Shown piece by piece: positions 1-7,919 of a stretch of 25,541 nt of DNA. Within the stretch, counting starts at the first letter, position 1. Each line of letters begins with the position of its first letter. The position numbers and the translations under genes were made by a program. Origin of the DNA: JAWLBR01 sp041687495 (GTDB lineage Bacteria; Bacillota; Limnochordia; DTU087; JAAYGB01); NCBI GenBank assembly GCA_041687495.1, contig JAWLBR010000043.1:1-25541 (forward strand), read 5' to 3'. The notes beneath the pieces were generated by a model. That model was not told the origin of the DNA and ran no database searches. It saw nothing but the letters and a program-made list of their open reading frames with translations.

Positions 1-17
1 TCGCTGTATCTAGCCAT
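1..17 (-). CDS. 5' end of an unidentified divergent gene (partial)
   Basis: On the minus strand an AGGAGG ribosome binding site is followed after about six bases by ATG and five full codons reading M-A-R-Y-S before the window ends. The start signal is strong and a plausible promoter lies upstream, so this is probably a real gene. Five residues cannot identify it. Ribosomal protein S4 and some small acid-soluble spore proteins begin in a similar way, but this is only a guess. Confidence 0.55.
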
Positions 18-51
18 TGTTATCCTCCTCTGAGTTTGTCCCTTAGGACTA

Positions 52-80
52 ACTATACTTTACTCAGAGCCTCACGACAA
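52..80 (-). promoter_or_regulatory. Predicted sigma-A promoter for the divergent partial gene
   Basis: Read on the minus strand, TTGTCG (75-80) and TATAGT (52-57) are separated by 17 bases. The -35 matches consensus at 4 of 6 positions and the -10 at 5 of 6. It points at the partial gene starting at position 17. Confidence 0.45.
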
Positions 81-119
81 CTAGCCTAACACAGGGGGAC
101 TTCCTCGAGTACGTTGTTA

Positions 120-149
120 TTGACAGAAGGACCAACCCGGTATTACGAT
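120..149 (+). promoter_or_regulatory. Predicted sigma-A promoter of the MATE transporter gene
   Basis: A perfect TTGACA (120-125) is followed after 18 bases by TACGAT (144-149). This gives an untranslated leader of about 70 bases before the MATE start codon at 226. Confidence 0.6.
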
Positions 150-225
150 AGGTCTTATATGGATATAGCAGAAGTCCGATTTCGCACTTCTAGATTCTCT
201 TCTTTCATAAATTGGGAGGTAAGAT

Positions 226-1617
226 ATGGCTACAACGACTGTAACGAAAGCACTGTTCTCAGCCAGAGATATGACGCAAGGGACACCCTGGAAGCGGATC
301 GTCGAGTTTACTATACCAATGCTTATCGGCAATGTGGCTCAACAGTTTTACAATACGGCTGACTCCATCATTGTTGGTAGGTACATTGGTGACAACGCAC
401 TGGCTGCGGTGGGCAGCGCCTCGCCCATCTTGAATCTCTTACTGGTGCTCTTTGTCGGTGTTGCCGTGGGGGCAGGAATTATGGTGTCCCAGTATTTTGG
501 GGCTAGAGATCGCGAACAACTCTCCAGGACTATTGGCACGTGTATTACCCTGACCGCAATTGCCTCTGGAGTAATCATGATCGTTGGCCCGTTGGTGAGT
601 CGACCATTGCTCGGTCTTCTCAATACACCACCCACCATTATTGATTGGTGTGCAGATTATCTAATCACATTCTTTCTTGGTAGTATTGGTTTTTCCTTTT
701 ACAATATTCTGTCTGGTGTCTTGCGGGGACTGGGTGATTCTCTTTCTGCATTGTTGTTCTTACTAGTCTCCACGGCGCTAAATGTAGGGCTGGATATTCT
801 ATTCGTTGCCGGATTTGGAATGGGAGTCCCCGGTGTGGCTCTGGCCACCGTTATCGCCCAAGGAGTATCGGCGGTGTTTTGCCTGCTGAAATTACTGAGG
901 ATGAGAGACAGCTTTGATCTGAACTGGTCAATGCTCAAACTAAGTAAGAAGCACTCCATCGCCGTCGTCAAGCTTGGATTGCCTTCTGGTTTGACGCAAG
1001 CCGTGTTTTCCCTGGCAATGATTGTTGTTCAGTCATTGACCAACAGCTTCGGTGAAATGGTAATCGCCTGTAATGTCATTGTCATGCGTGTAGACGGCTT
1101 TGCCATGATGCCCAACTTTTCATTTGGGAGCGCTATGACTACCTTCGCGGGTCAGAACATCGGTGCCCGAAGAATGGATCGTGTAGATCGAGGAACCAAA
1201 GACGGGACTAAGATCGCCGTTGCGGTATCGACTACAATCACTGTTCTCCTGCTATTGTTTGGCCGTCACATCATGAATGTGTTTACTGATACAGCTGAAC
1301 TGGTTGATTTGAGTATGCACATGATGCGCATCCTGGCCCTAGGGTATATTGCTATGGCCGTCACACAGTGCTTGTCTGGAGTAATGCGTGGTGCCGGTGA
1401 TACAATCACACCAATGTGGATCTCACTGATCTCCACAGTTGTCCTTCGGGTCCCCATCGCATATGGGATTGCCTTTCTGACTAGAAGTGAACTGTATCCA
1501 ACCGGGAGGCCGGAGTCAACCTTCATTTCTCTGCTGGTGTCCTGGACACTTGGCGCACTGATCACCATGCTTTACTACAAGAAGGGCGCTTGGCGTCAAA
1601 GAGGGATCTCCATGTAA
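226..1617 (+). CDS. MATE family efflux transporter
   Basis: This 463-residue integral membrane protein has the length and about twelve hydrophobic segments expected of the MATE (multidrug and toxin extrusion) family. These exporters use a Na+ or H+ gradient to expel cationic drugs or metabolites. The N-terminal half carries the family-typical stretch around residues 22-50 (TIPMLIGNVAQQFYNTADSI). Near residues 290-310 there is a second-half equivalent with a GQNIGA motif. The start is supported by GGGAGG seven bases upstream of ATG, which favours it over other frames. The gene is monocistronic, has its own promoter, and converges on an efflux operon. The substrate cannot be told from sequence. 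Confidence 0.93.
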   Translation: MATTTVTKALFSARDMTQGTPWKRIVEFTIPMLIGNVAQQFYNTADSIIVGRYIGDNALAAVGSASPILNLLLVLFVGVAVGAGIMVSQYFGARDREQLSRTIGTCITLTAIASGVIMIVGPLVSRPLLGLLNTPPTIIDWCADYLITFFLGSIGFSFYNILSGVLRGLGDSLSALLFLLVSTALNVGLDILFVAGFGMGVPGVALATVIAQGVSAVFCLLKLLRMRDSFDLNWSMLKLSKKHSIAVVKLGLPSGLTQAVFSLAMIVVQSLTNSFGEMVIACNVIVMRVDGFAMMPNFSFGSAMTTFAGQNIGARRMDRVDRGTKDGTKIAVAVSTTITVLLLLFGRHIMNVFTDTAELVDLSMHMMRILALGYIAMAVTQCLSGVMRGAGDTITPMWISLISTVVLRVPIAYGIAFLTRSELYPTGRPESTFISLLVSWTLGALITMLYYKKGAWRQRGISM

Positions 1618-1671
1618 GAGGAGAGTCACAGCTTTCGGCTTACTCACTCTAGATCTGAGGTAGCTAGAACT

Positions 1672-1706
1672 GGAAAGCGTCGCCTAGTAGATGGGCGGCG
1701 CTTTCC
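1672..1706. terminator. Stem-loop between convergent genes, possible bidirectional terminator
   Basis: The arms at 1672-1684 and 1694-1706 (GGAAAGCG-t-CGCC and its complement with one mismatch) form a 13-base stem with a nine-base loop. It sits between the MATE stop and the ABC ATPase stop, and its last base overlaps that stop codon. Neither strand has a good U-run, so termination efficiency is uncertain. Confidence 0.5.
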
Positions 1707-2458
1707 TAGAACCCTCGTTTCCCCAGCCATTCAGATAGCCGTTTCTCACGGGATGTTCTTGCTTGTTCGCCACCAGCATAGTTGCCCAGCATCAGTTCGT
1801 CGTGAATACTTCCATCCATAAGAAAGATCACTCTGCTGGCCCGAGCTGCCACTTTTGCATCATGGGTGACAATGATGATTGTCGTGCCTGCAGCATTGAT
1901 AGAATTGATTGTATCGATTACTTCTCTGGTGGCACTACTATTTAGCGATCCAGTAGGTTCATCCCCAAAGAGTATATCCGGCTGATTAATCAGTGCCCGG
2001 CAGATGGCAGCACGCTGCAGCTGGCCGCCCGAGACCGTCCTGATATCATGGTCCGCTACGCCGGCAATTCCCGTCTTCGCCATTAGCGCATCGGCGTTTT
2101 GATTTACCTGTTCTCTTGATAGTTTGCCCGCCTTAAGCCCCGGAAGTACGATATTATCGCGGATAGACAGATTCTTAAGAAGATAGGAGTGCTGAAAGAT
2201 AAAACCCATCCGCTTTAGTCTTACTTGACTCATCTTCTCATCATCCAACTCGGCAATGTCTTCACCACCTAACATCACTGTACCGGAAGTAGGTCTGTCC
2301 ATGCCACTAACACTATATAGCAGTGTGGACTTTCCGGAGCCAGACTGCCCCATGATTGCCACAAACTCTCCTTCATTGACCGCAAAACTGATATCTTTCA
2401 GCACCTGGGTATCTTCAAAGCTCTTGCATAGATTCTGTACATCCAATATTGCTTTCAC
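1706..2458 (-). CDS. ABC transporter ATP-binding protein (MacB/LolD-like)
   Basis: The 250-residue nucleotide-binding subunit powers the FtsX-type permease encoded just upstream. Walker A GQSGSGKST lies at residues 37-45, the Q-loop near Q89, signature VSGGQLQR at 142-149, Walker B ILFGDEP at 162-168 and the switch histidine at H199. The DEPTGSLNS sequence and the overall length resemble the MacB/LolD/YxdL group, whose partners are mechanotransducing or peptide/antibiotic-handling permeases. An 18-base gap separates it from the permease, so the two are co-transcribed. The ORF closes the MFS-permease-ATPase operon. Substrate is unknown. Confidence 0.9.
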   Translation of the reverse strand: MKAILDVQNLCKSFEDTQVLKDISFAVNEGEFVAIMGQSGSGKSTLLYSVSGMDRPTSGTVMLGGEDIAELDDEKMSQVRLKRMGFIFQHSYLLKNLSIRDNIVLPGLKAGKLSREQVNQNADALMAKTGIAGVADHDIRTVSGGQLQRAAICRALINQPDILFGDEPTGSLNSSATREVIDTINSINAAGTTIIIVTHDAKVAARASRVIFLMDGSIHDELMLGNYAGGEQARTSREKRLSEWLGKRGF

Positions 2459-2476
2459 TGTGCACCTCCTGGCCTG

Positions 2477-4837
2477 CTATTCATTAATCACAGAAGTAAT
2501 ATTGTACTCCCTGACCGACTTTGCAGCAGCCCATGTTGCCAGTAGAACGAGCATGAGCAAAAACAACGGACAGAGTAGATACTGGACTGGGAGATCCGAA
2601 ACGAGTTCAACCTTCTTAACCCCAAGTCCGGCAAGGTTCAGTGCAAAGTTAACCACCCTTTCTCCTATGACATCAGTGAGTAAAACCCCCATCAAAATGC
2701 CAGCTGCGGAGACGCTTCCTACCTTGATCATATACTGCTGTTTGATATCGCCTTCAGAAAAGCCTATAGCCTTCAAGACTGCGATTTCCGATAGATCCTT
2801 TGCTAGACGTAGCTTTAGAAACAGAGCAGTGATCAACATTGCTAGAGATGCCCCGATGATGGTGACTACAAGAACGATGCTTCTCAGCTGTCTGGTCACT
2901 CCGCCCAAGGTTTGATCGATGAACTGCTCCATGGGATCCACGTTAATCCCTGCGCCAAGCACTCTCGACCATGCAACCGCTTTACCCTCCACCCCAATAC
3001 CGTCCTTGAGATTGATCGAAAACGAGTACTTCTCCGCCGCAAGGCCGGGAAATCTATGTTTGGACTTTGCCGTATAGCCGCCGCTGGTAACGTCCTGATA
3101 GACCCCGGAAACGACAAACTCCTGCTCCTGGTCGGCAAAGCAAAGCACCATGATGTCGCCGGCATCTACTCCAAGTCTACTCGCATTAAGATACGAGATG
3201 GCAATCTCATTCGCAGATTCGGGAGCCTGCCCACTAAGATACTGCAACCCATTCCCCGAGTTATCTCCACTGTCTATGTGTAGATTCAGCATTTCCTTCC
3301 CCATATCTGTGGTCTGGACGCGGACCCTGCGATACTCATGCCAGCTTTCCAGTCCCGCATCGTTTTGCAGGACTTCCTTCACCTTACGATAGCCGTTCTC
3401 AATGTTCTCCCCATTTTCCACTTCAATCAGAATATCCTCGAGGGCACTCCCCATATACGTGATGAACTCCGGCGCCTCAAAGGTATGCAACAGATTAACC
3501 GGAACAGCAATCATCAACACTGCGATGAGCAAAACTGCCGAAACAATCATCCAGTCTCTGAACCGGTAGAAAACCTCGCGGACTCCCAACACCCAGTTAA
3601 CAGAGAGCTTTCTTGACCTATGCAGCCCATCTTTTATGCCACCTCTACGGTTCCTCCATCCCCTGCCCCTAACCAATGCATCCACAACGGTAATCCCTTT
3701 GATTCCCCTTAACACTGCCTTACAGTAATGGTTGATCAGCAGAAAAACAAGGCAGCCAGCACCGAGAGATAGTCCGACGGCTGAGGGCGAGAGCCTCATA
3801 TGGCCGAACGTGGCACTAATATGCTCCGTAAATACGCTGCGAGTTAGCAGTGCCAGAACATAACCTATGGTTACCCCGGCCACCGCTAAGACCCGGTACT
3901 TAATGAGGTAAAGACCCCGAATGTCAGCGAAGGGCAGACCAATGGCCTTCATCGTCCCGATTTCGCCGATGTCTTCCTCCAAAGCCGCCATAATGGTAAA
4001 CCTGACACAGATAAAGGAAACTATGAGCGAGAGTGTACTGACCAAAAGCAGAACAAACACCGTGACGATATCAGTTAAGGCGCTGAGGACAAAGATTATC
4101 GTATAGGTGATTGCCTGGCCATTCTGAGGAAGTCCCGCATTTTCATAGGCCGTCTGAAACGCGGAGGCCTCTTTGGGATCAGCAAAGAAGGCTTCGATCA
4201 AGTACTCATTTTCCCCAACCTGGCCGGAAAGGTCTTGAAAATCTTCATCGCTCACCAGAATTCTCGTCGAAGAAGCCATTGTGGAATTCATCATCGAGTC
4301 CAAGATGAAGTCTGTGAGCACGAACTCCCTGGTGATATCATTCCAAGTCAATATGACCCGATCACCGATCTCTAAACCATACGCCTGCTTCAGAATAACG
4401 GGCATTCCCAGTTCGCCTTGGTGAATCGTTGCTTTTTCGTGCCTGGAGTTTAGAAGTAGGTCCCTGGTTGCGTTCTGTCTTACCAAACCAATATCAAGGC
4501 GGGAGTCGGAAAGATCGTACGCGATGGCACCATCACGATCAAGAATCCTGAGAGACTCTCCATAGACGTCAATCATTGTGGATGTCTGCCAGTGGGTAAC
4601 GGCTTCATAGCTAGACATGAACTCATCGACTTCCTTCTGATTGAGTTCGCCTTTATGCATCTGAACGAAGTGTGGAGGTTGAGCGACCCTATATAGTTCC
4701 GAAATCGATGTGAAGGTTTGTACCGTCATGATTACGGACGAGACCGCCAGAGCAGCCGAAAGGGTCATAAAGAGCAGTAGAGACAGGTTGATCATTTTGC
4801 TTCTGGTCAAATCATTCCTAAACATTAACCAAGTCAT
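2477..4837 (-). CDS. ABC transporter permease with two FtsX domains
   Basis: This 786-residue membrane protein has one N-terminal membrane helix (about 17-37), a large extracytoplasmic region, a three-helix FtsX block (about 260-385), another helix near 430-450 followed by a second soluble region, and a C-terminal FtsX block (about 655-780). The motif IGTMKAIGLPFADIRG in the first block and IAVLKAIGFSEGDIKQ in the second are internal repeats typical of tandem FtsX permeases. It pairs with the ATPase encoded downstream. Its start overlaps the end of the MFS gene by 20 bases, and a GGGAGGGAG ribosome binding site lies inside that gene, which suggests translational coupling. Family members handle lipids, peptides or drugs; which applies here is not visible. 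Confidence 0.88.
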   Translation of the reverse strand: MTWLMFRNDLTRSKMINLSLLLFMTLSAALAVSSVIMTVQTFTSISELYRVAQPPHFVQMHKGELNQKEVDEFMSSYEAVTHWQTSTMIDVYGESLRILDRDGAIAYDLSDSRLDIGLVRQNATRDLLLNSRHEKATIHQGELGMPVILKQAYGLEIGDRVILTWNDITREFVLTDFILDSMMNSTMASSTRILVSDEDFQDLSGQVGENEYLIEAFFADPKEASAFQTAYENAGLPQNGQAITYTIIFVLSALTDIVTVFVLLLVSTLSLIVSFICVRFTIMAALEEDIGEIGTMKAIGLPFADIRGLYLIKYRVLAVAGVTIGYVLALLTRSVFTEHISATFGHMRLSPSAVGLSLGAGCLVFLLINHYCKAVLRGIKGITVVDALVRGRGWRNRRGGIKDGLHRSRKLSVNWVLGVREVFYRFRDWMIVSAVLLIAVLMIAVPVNLLHTFEAPEFITYMGSALEDILIEVENGENIENGYRKVKEVLQNDAGLESWHEYRRVRVQTTDMGKEMLNLHIDSGDNSGNGLQYLSGQAPESANEIAISYLNASRLGVDAGDIMVLCFADQEQEFVVSGVYQDVTSGGYTAKSKHRFPGLAAEKYSFSINLKDGIGVEGKAVAWSRVLGAGINVDPMEQFIDQTLGGVTRQLRSIVLVVTIIGASLAMLITALFLKLRLAKDLSEIAVLKAIGFSEGDIKQQYMIKVGSVSAAGILMGVLLTDVIGERVVNFALNLAGLGVKKVELVSDLPVQYLLCPLFLLMLVLLATWAAAKSVREYNITSVINE

Positions 4838-6086
4838 CTGTACTCCCTCCCATCTCCTCTATGCTCCCTTTGGAGCCAGAAACAAAAGCAAAGACAAACA
4901 TTAAGGCTCCAGTGACAACAAGCATGAAGCCAATGCCACGTCCTGCTCCGGTGCCAATCAAGCGCCCTACGCTTCCGGCCAAAACCCCATCCTCCCTAAG
5001 CATTGGCTCAAACACGTAATCAGCCAGCACACCGCTGACTGCGTAAGCCACAACATAACCCATCTGGGTAAGGACACTAATCATTCCCCAGGCCCGCCCC
5101 TGTACATCGTTGGGAATCCTGATGCGAATCAGCACATCGGCGCAGGTGTTGATAAAGGGCAGCGCAGTAAAGAACAAAATACAGAAAACCACGATGAACC
5201 AGCTGTTGGTCGTTGTCCCGGCAAGTGCCATGAAGACACCGGCTGCCATCATGGAAAGCATGAGGATCCTGGGGTAGTTCCTCTTAATGTTGAGGACACC
5301 GATGATGATACTGCCTATCAGCATTCCAATTGCACTCACCGACTCCATAGTCCCCAGGGTCTTGGCATCAGCAAAAGCTAGGATCATGGGTGCCATAAGT
5401 GTGTGGATAAAAGCCACGAAGAAGCACATCCAGGCCATCAGTACAACCAGTTGGCTTACTCGTTTGTCAGAGGTGATGCTCTGTATTCCTTCTCTGAGTT
5501 TGCCACTCAATGTACAGTTGTCCCCAACGGGCTTGACTACCTGGATCCCCTTACGGACTGAGGCTACGGCGAGAACGGTAATGACGATGGTTGCCATATC
5601 GATCAGCAAAATTGCCCTGATGTCGGCAATACTAAGGAGCAGGCCAGCCAGAAGAGGTGATATTAGGTACTTAGAAGCGCCGGCAATCTGAATCAAGCCA
5701 CTAGCTTTGGCGTACTCTTCCTCCGAAAGAAGATCAGAGACAGTGGCCTTATACGCAGGTTCCAGCAGTGCTGCGAAAGTAGAGCTTATGGTCACACCAA
5801 TGCACACCGGCAGGATGCCTCCATGACCTGCCTGCATACAGATCAGGATATACAACAGACCCAACGCCGACAACGAGTCACCAAGGATCATCATCAGGCG
5901 TCTGTCATAGCGATCAGCCAGAACACCTCCGACAGGGTTCAACAAAATCGTCGGAAGATATGCCAAAAGAGCTGAAATGGAAACCCATGTTGCACTTCCC
6001 GTAAGCCGATAGACATAGATCGACACCGCGAAGGCCGTCATACCAGTGCCAATGGTTGAAATCAGCTGTCCAATCCATATTGTCAT
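4818..6086 (-). CDS. MFS exporter, DHA3/macrolide-efflux-like
   Basis: The 422-residue protein has about twelve predicted membrane helices and the DHA3-type N-terminus IWIGQLISTIGTGMTAFAVS, followed by the loop motif GGVLADRYDRRLMM (around residues 53-66) that marks MFS proteins. DHA3 members include macrolide, metal and siderophore exporters. It is the first full gene of an operon with the FtsX permease and ATPase. The annotated ATG has only a weak ribosome binding site and overlaps the stop of a 17-codon upstream ORF. An in-frame ACG 12 bases further upstream, six bases after GAGGG, would give the more family-like beginning MKKFMTIW. The start is therefore uncertain by a few residues. Confidence 0.88.
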   Translation of the reverse strand: MTIWIGQLISTIGTGMTAFAVSIYVYRLTGSATWVSISALLAYLPTILLNPVGGVLADRYDRRLMMILGDSLSALGLLYILICMQAGHGGILPVCIGVTISSTFAALLEPAYKATVSDLLSEEEYAKASGLIQIAGASKYLISPLLAGLLLSIADIRAILLIDMATIVITVLAVASVRKGIQVVKPVGDNCTLSGKLREGIQSITSDKRVSQLVVLMAWMCFFVAFIHTLMAPMILAFADAKTLGTMESVSAIGMLIGSIIIGVLNIKRNYPRILMLSMMAAGVFMALAGTTTNSWFIVVFCILFFTALPFINTCADVLIRIRIPNDVQGRAWGMISVLTQMGYVVAYAVSGVLADYVFEPMLREDGVLAGSVGRLIGTGAGRGIGFMLVVTGALMFVFAFVSGSKGSIEEMGGSTDDLVNV

Positions 6087-6136
6087 GAACTTCTTCGTAA
6101 TAATCCCTCTCTCTCAGCCATGGTCTGACCACTCAT
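6083..6136 (-). CDS. Candidate leader peptide (uORF) of the efflux operon
   Basis: A 17-codon ORF reading MSGQTMAEREGLLRRSS starts 50 bases upstream of the MFS gene. Its TGA stop overlaps the MFS ATG as ATGA. A GGGGG tract about 11 bases upstream could serve as a ribosome binding site. The MFS ATG itself lacks a good Shine-Dalgarno sequence, which fits translation by reinitiation. No homologue is known to me. The ORF is short enough to be chance, but the exact stop/start overlap in the leader of a drug-efflux-type gene makes it worth annotating. Confidence 0.4.
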   Translation of the reverse strand: MSGQTMAEREGLLRRSS

Positions 6137-6236
6137 ACCTGATCGTTCCCCCGTTCTTGTCCGTTCCCGCTTGGGAGCTGGGAGACGTAGGGTAGAGCCC
6201 ACTCCACCACTGGCAGACTGACCGCCGACCTAAATT

Positions 6237-6264
6237 AGTATATTATTCCATATGGGTTTGTCAA
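6237..6264 (-). promoter_or_regulatory. Predicted sigma-A promoter of the MFS-ABC efflux operon
   Basis: On the minus strand a perfect TTGACA (6259-6264) is followed after 16 bases by TATACT (6237-6242). Transcription from here gives a leader of roughly 145 bases before the MFS gene, long enough for regulation. No classical terminator/antiterminator pair is evident in it. Confidence 0.7.
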
Positions 6265-6295
6265 TGGGTTTTTCGGACTCTACAGAATTTTAACC

Positions 6296-6448
6296 CTAGA
6301 AGCAGAACTACTGGCGGCAGAGCTCGCTTGTGAAGAAGTCCTTACAAGTTGCCAAAATGGAGATACAGTGACGACGTTATCGTTCATATTAGATAGAATC
6401 GTAGCAAACAAAAAGGTGATTACACATCAATCTCCAATCACCAACTAA
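6296..6448 (+). other. Coding-like stretch without a start codon
   Basis: This plus-strand frame stays open for about 50 codons and ends in TAA. It encodes a plausible helical segment (LEAELLAAELACEEVL) followed by ILDRIVANKK. No ATG, GTG or ribosome binding site precedes it, and the open frame runs back only to a stop at 6236-6238. It may be a relic of a gene 3' end or pure chance. I do not recognise a family. Confidence 0.15.
6409..6442 (-). terminator. Intrinsic terminator, distal of two after the flavodiiron gene
   Basis: On the minus strand GGTGATT and AATCACC (arms 6436-6442 and 6415-6421) form a 7-bp stem with a 14-base loop, followed directly by TTTTTGTTT. It backs up the stronger hairpin at 6454-6495. 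Confidence 0.55.
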
Positions 6449-6453
6449 TGATA

Positions 6454-6495
6454 GGAAAAGGCCAAAACGCCTAAGCGGGCGTCTTGGCCTTTTTC
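6454..6495. terminator. Strong intrinsic terminator after the flavodiiron gene
   Basis: Long arms (about 6454-6471 and 6478-6495) pair GGAAAAGGCC...CGCC with GGCG...GGCCTTTTTCC across a six-base loop. The T-rich and A-rich ends make it usable in both directions. On the minus strand it ends fprA transcription. Confidence 0.8.
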
Positions 6496-6574
6496 CTGTC
6501 TGAGTCTCTTATCGGCTGTGCTTCGGATTACCAACACTATCTCGGAAGCCCCACGGCTTGTGACTGTGTTACAG

Positions 6575-7780
6575 CTATTGAGCTGCGGACGCCTGCAAGC
6601 TCTCGGCAAAGCGCTTTCCGTAGCTAACACATTCATCCAGAGCACCTTCGTCGGGCATCCAGAGGGTTTTGACTCCATCATCGACTACCTCAAAGCCACT
6701 CTCTTTGAGTTTCTCAGCGAGGATCTTGTTTCCCTCTCCGCTCCATCCATAGCTTCCGAACACGCCTGCCTTCTTCTTGCGAAAGCCCAGCCCGTGGATC
6801 TCCTCTAGGATTCCTCCCATGCCGGAGAGGATCCGGCGGTTGACTGTAGACGACCCCACTAGTACCGCCTTCGACTTGAACACTTCAGTAATGACATCAT
6901 TCTTGTCTGAGCGAGCTACGTTGAACTCCTTGACGACAACCTGATCATCTGCGGACCTTATCCCACGGGATATGGCATCGGCCATCCGGCGAGTGGCATT
7001 CCACATGGTATCATAGATGATGGTAATCTGATTCCCCTGGTAGTCTCCAGCCCACTCGGCGTACTGATTGACTATCTGCAACGGGTTATCCCGCCAAATC
7101 ACTCCGTGACTTGGACAGATCATGTCCACTGGTACATTCAGGGCAACAACCTCTTCGATTTTCTTCGCGACCAACTTGCTGAATGGAGTCAGAATGTTGG
7201 CGTAGTACTTAATGCACTCCTGCCACAGTTCACCTTGGTCAACTAAGTCATTGTACCGCATCTCAGTGGCGTAGTGCTGCCCGAACGCATCGTTGCTAAA
7301 TAGGATGTTGTCACCGGTCAAGTAACAGAACATAGAGTCCGGCCAGTGCAACATCGGAGCCTCAATGAAAATCAGGCTTTTGGAGCCAAGGTCCAGTTTG
7401 TCGCCAGTCTTTACCACCTGGAAGTTCCAGTCCTGATGGTAGTGCCCCTTCAGCGACTTTACGCCGTTAGCGGTACAGTAAATCGGCGTATCCGGAATTT
7501 CCTTCATCAGGACATCCAGAGCACCGCTGTGGTCGATTTCGGCGTGGTTAGCTATGATATAGTCGATTTTTTCGAGGTCAATCTCCTTCTTGAGGTTGGA
7601 TACGAATTCTTCTGAGTATGGATCCCAAACTGTATCGATCAAAGCGACCTTTTCGTCCTGAACAAGATAGGAGTTGTACGATGACCCCCGGTGGGTCGAG
7701 TACTCTTCACCGTGAAACTCTCTCAGTTCCCAGTCTACCTTACCGACCCAAGTTATGTGGTCTTTGATCTTAAAACCCAT
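6575..7780 (-). CDS. fprA: A-type flavodiiron protein (FprA-like O2/NO reductase)
   Basis: This 401-residue cytoplasmic protein reduces O2 to water and/or NO to N2O and protects anaerobes from oxygen and nitrosative stress. The N-terminal metallo-beta-lactamase-type domain (about 1-245) carries the diiron ligands H79, E81, D83 and H84 in HAEIDHSG, then H145, bridging D164 and H225 (PSHGVIW). The C-terminal flavodoxin domain (about 252-392) has the FMN-phosphate loop YDTMWNATRRMA. Length matches two-domain class A enzymes, and no rubredoxin or NADH-oxidoreductase fusion is present. GGAGGAAGACC precedes ATG. The gene appears monocistronic, with two terminators downstream. The electron donor is probably a rubredoxin or F420-type partner encoded elsewhere. 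Confidence 0.93.
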   Translation of the reverse strand: MGFKIKDHITWVGKVDWELREFHGEEYSTHRGSSYNSYLVQDEKVALIDTVWDPYSEEFVSNLKKEIDLEKIDYIIANHAEIDHSGALDVLMKEIPDTPIYCTANGVKSLKGHYHQDWNFQVVKTGDKLDLGSKSLIFIEAPMLHWPDSMFCYLTGDNILFSNDAFGQHYATEMRYNDLVDQGELWQECIKYYANILTPFSKLVAKKIEEVVALNVPVDMICPSHGVIWRDNPLQIVNQYAEWAGDYQGNQITIIYDTMWNATRRMADAISRGIRSADDQVVVKEFNVARSDKNDVITEVFKSKAVLVGSSTVNRRILSGMGGILEEIHGLGFRKKKAGVFGSYGWSGEGNKILAEKLKESGFEVVDDGVKTLWMPDEGALDECVSYGKRFAESLQASAAQ

Positions 7781-7825
7781 GGTCTTCCTCCAATTCTGTG
7801 CTCCAAATCCGAAGCCTTGAGTCCA

Positions 7826-7865
7826 GATACTGACTGTACGTCAAAGATGCAGTATCAGTGTTATA
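7826..7865 (-). promoter_or_regulatory. Possible -10 and operator-like inverted repeat upstream of fprA
   Basis: On the minus strand a TATAAC -10-like box (7860-7865) is followed just past the expected start point by GATACTG / CAGTATC arms (7850-7856 and 7826-7832), a perfect 7-bp inverted repeat with a 17-base spacer. The -35 region is poor. A repressor site or an mRNA hairpin are both possible. Confidence 0.35.
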
Positions 7866-7919
7866 ATCGCCTAGCTCCAAGGCTTTTATGTACTTAAGGA
7901 CCTGGGGCAGTCTCGCTGT

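Noticed and set aside
5914..6132. Seventy-two-codon frame in the efflux leader
   Set aside because: It runs through the MFS gene in another frame, starts with GTG and has no family resemblance; the short uORF in the other frame is the better candidate.
6083..6235. Riboswitch in the efflux leader (GGCTGAGAG resembles part of a TPP motif)
   Set aside because: The remaining conserved TPP elements and the pairing partners are missing; the match is only a few bases.
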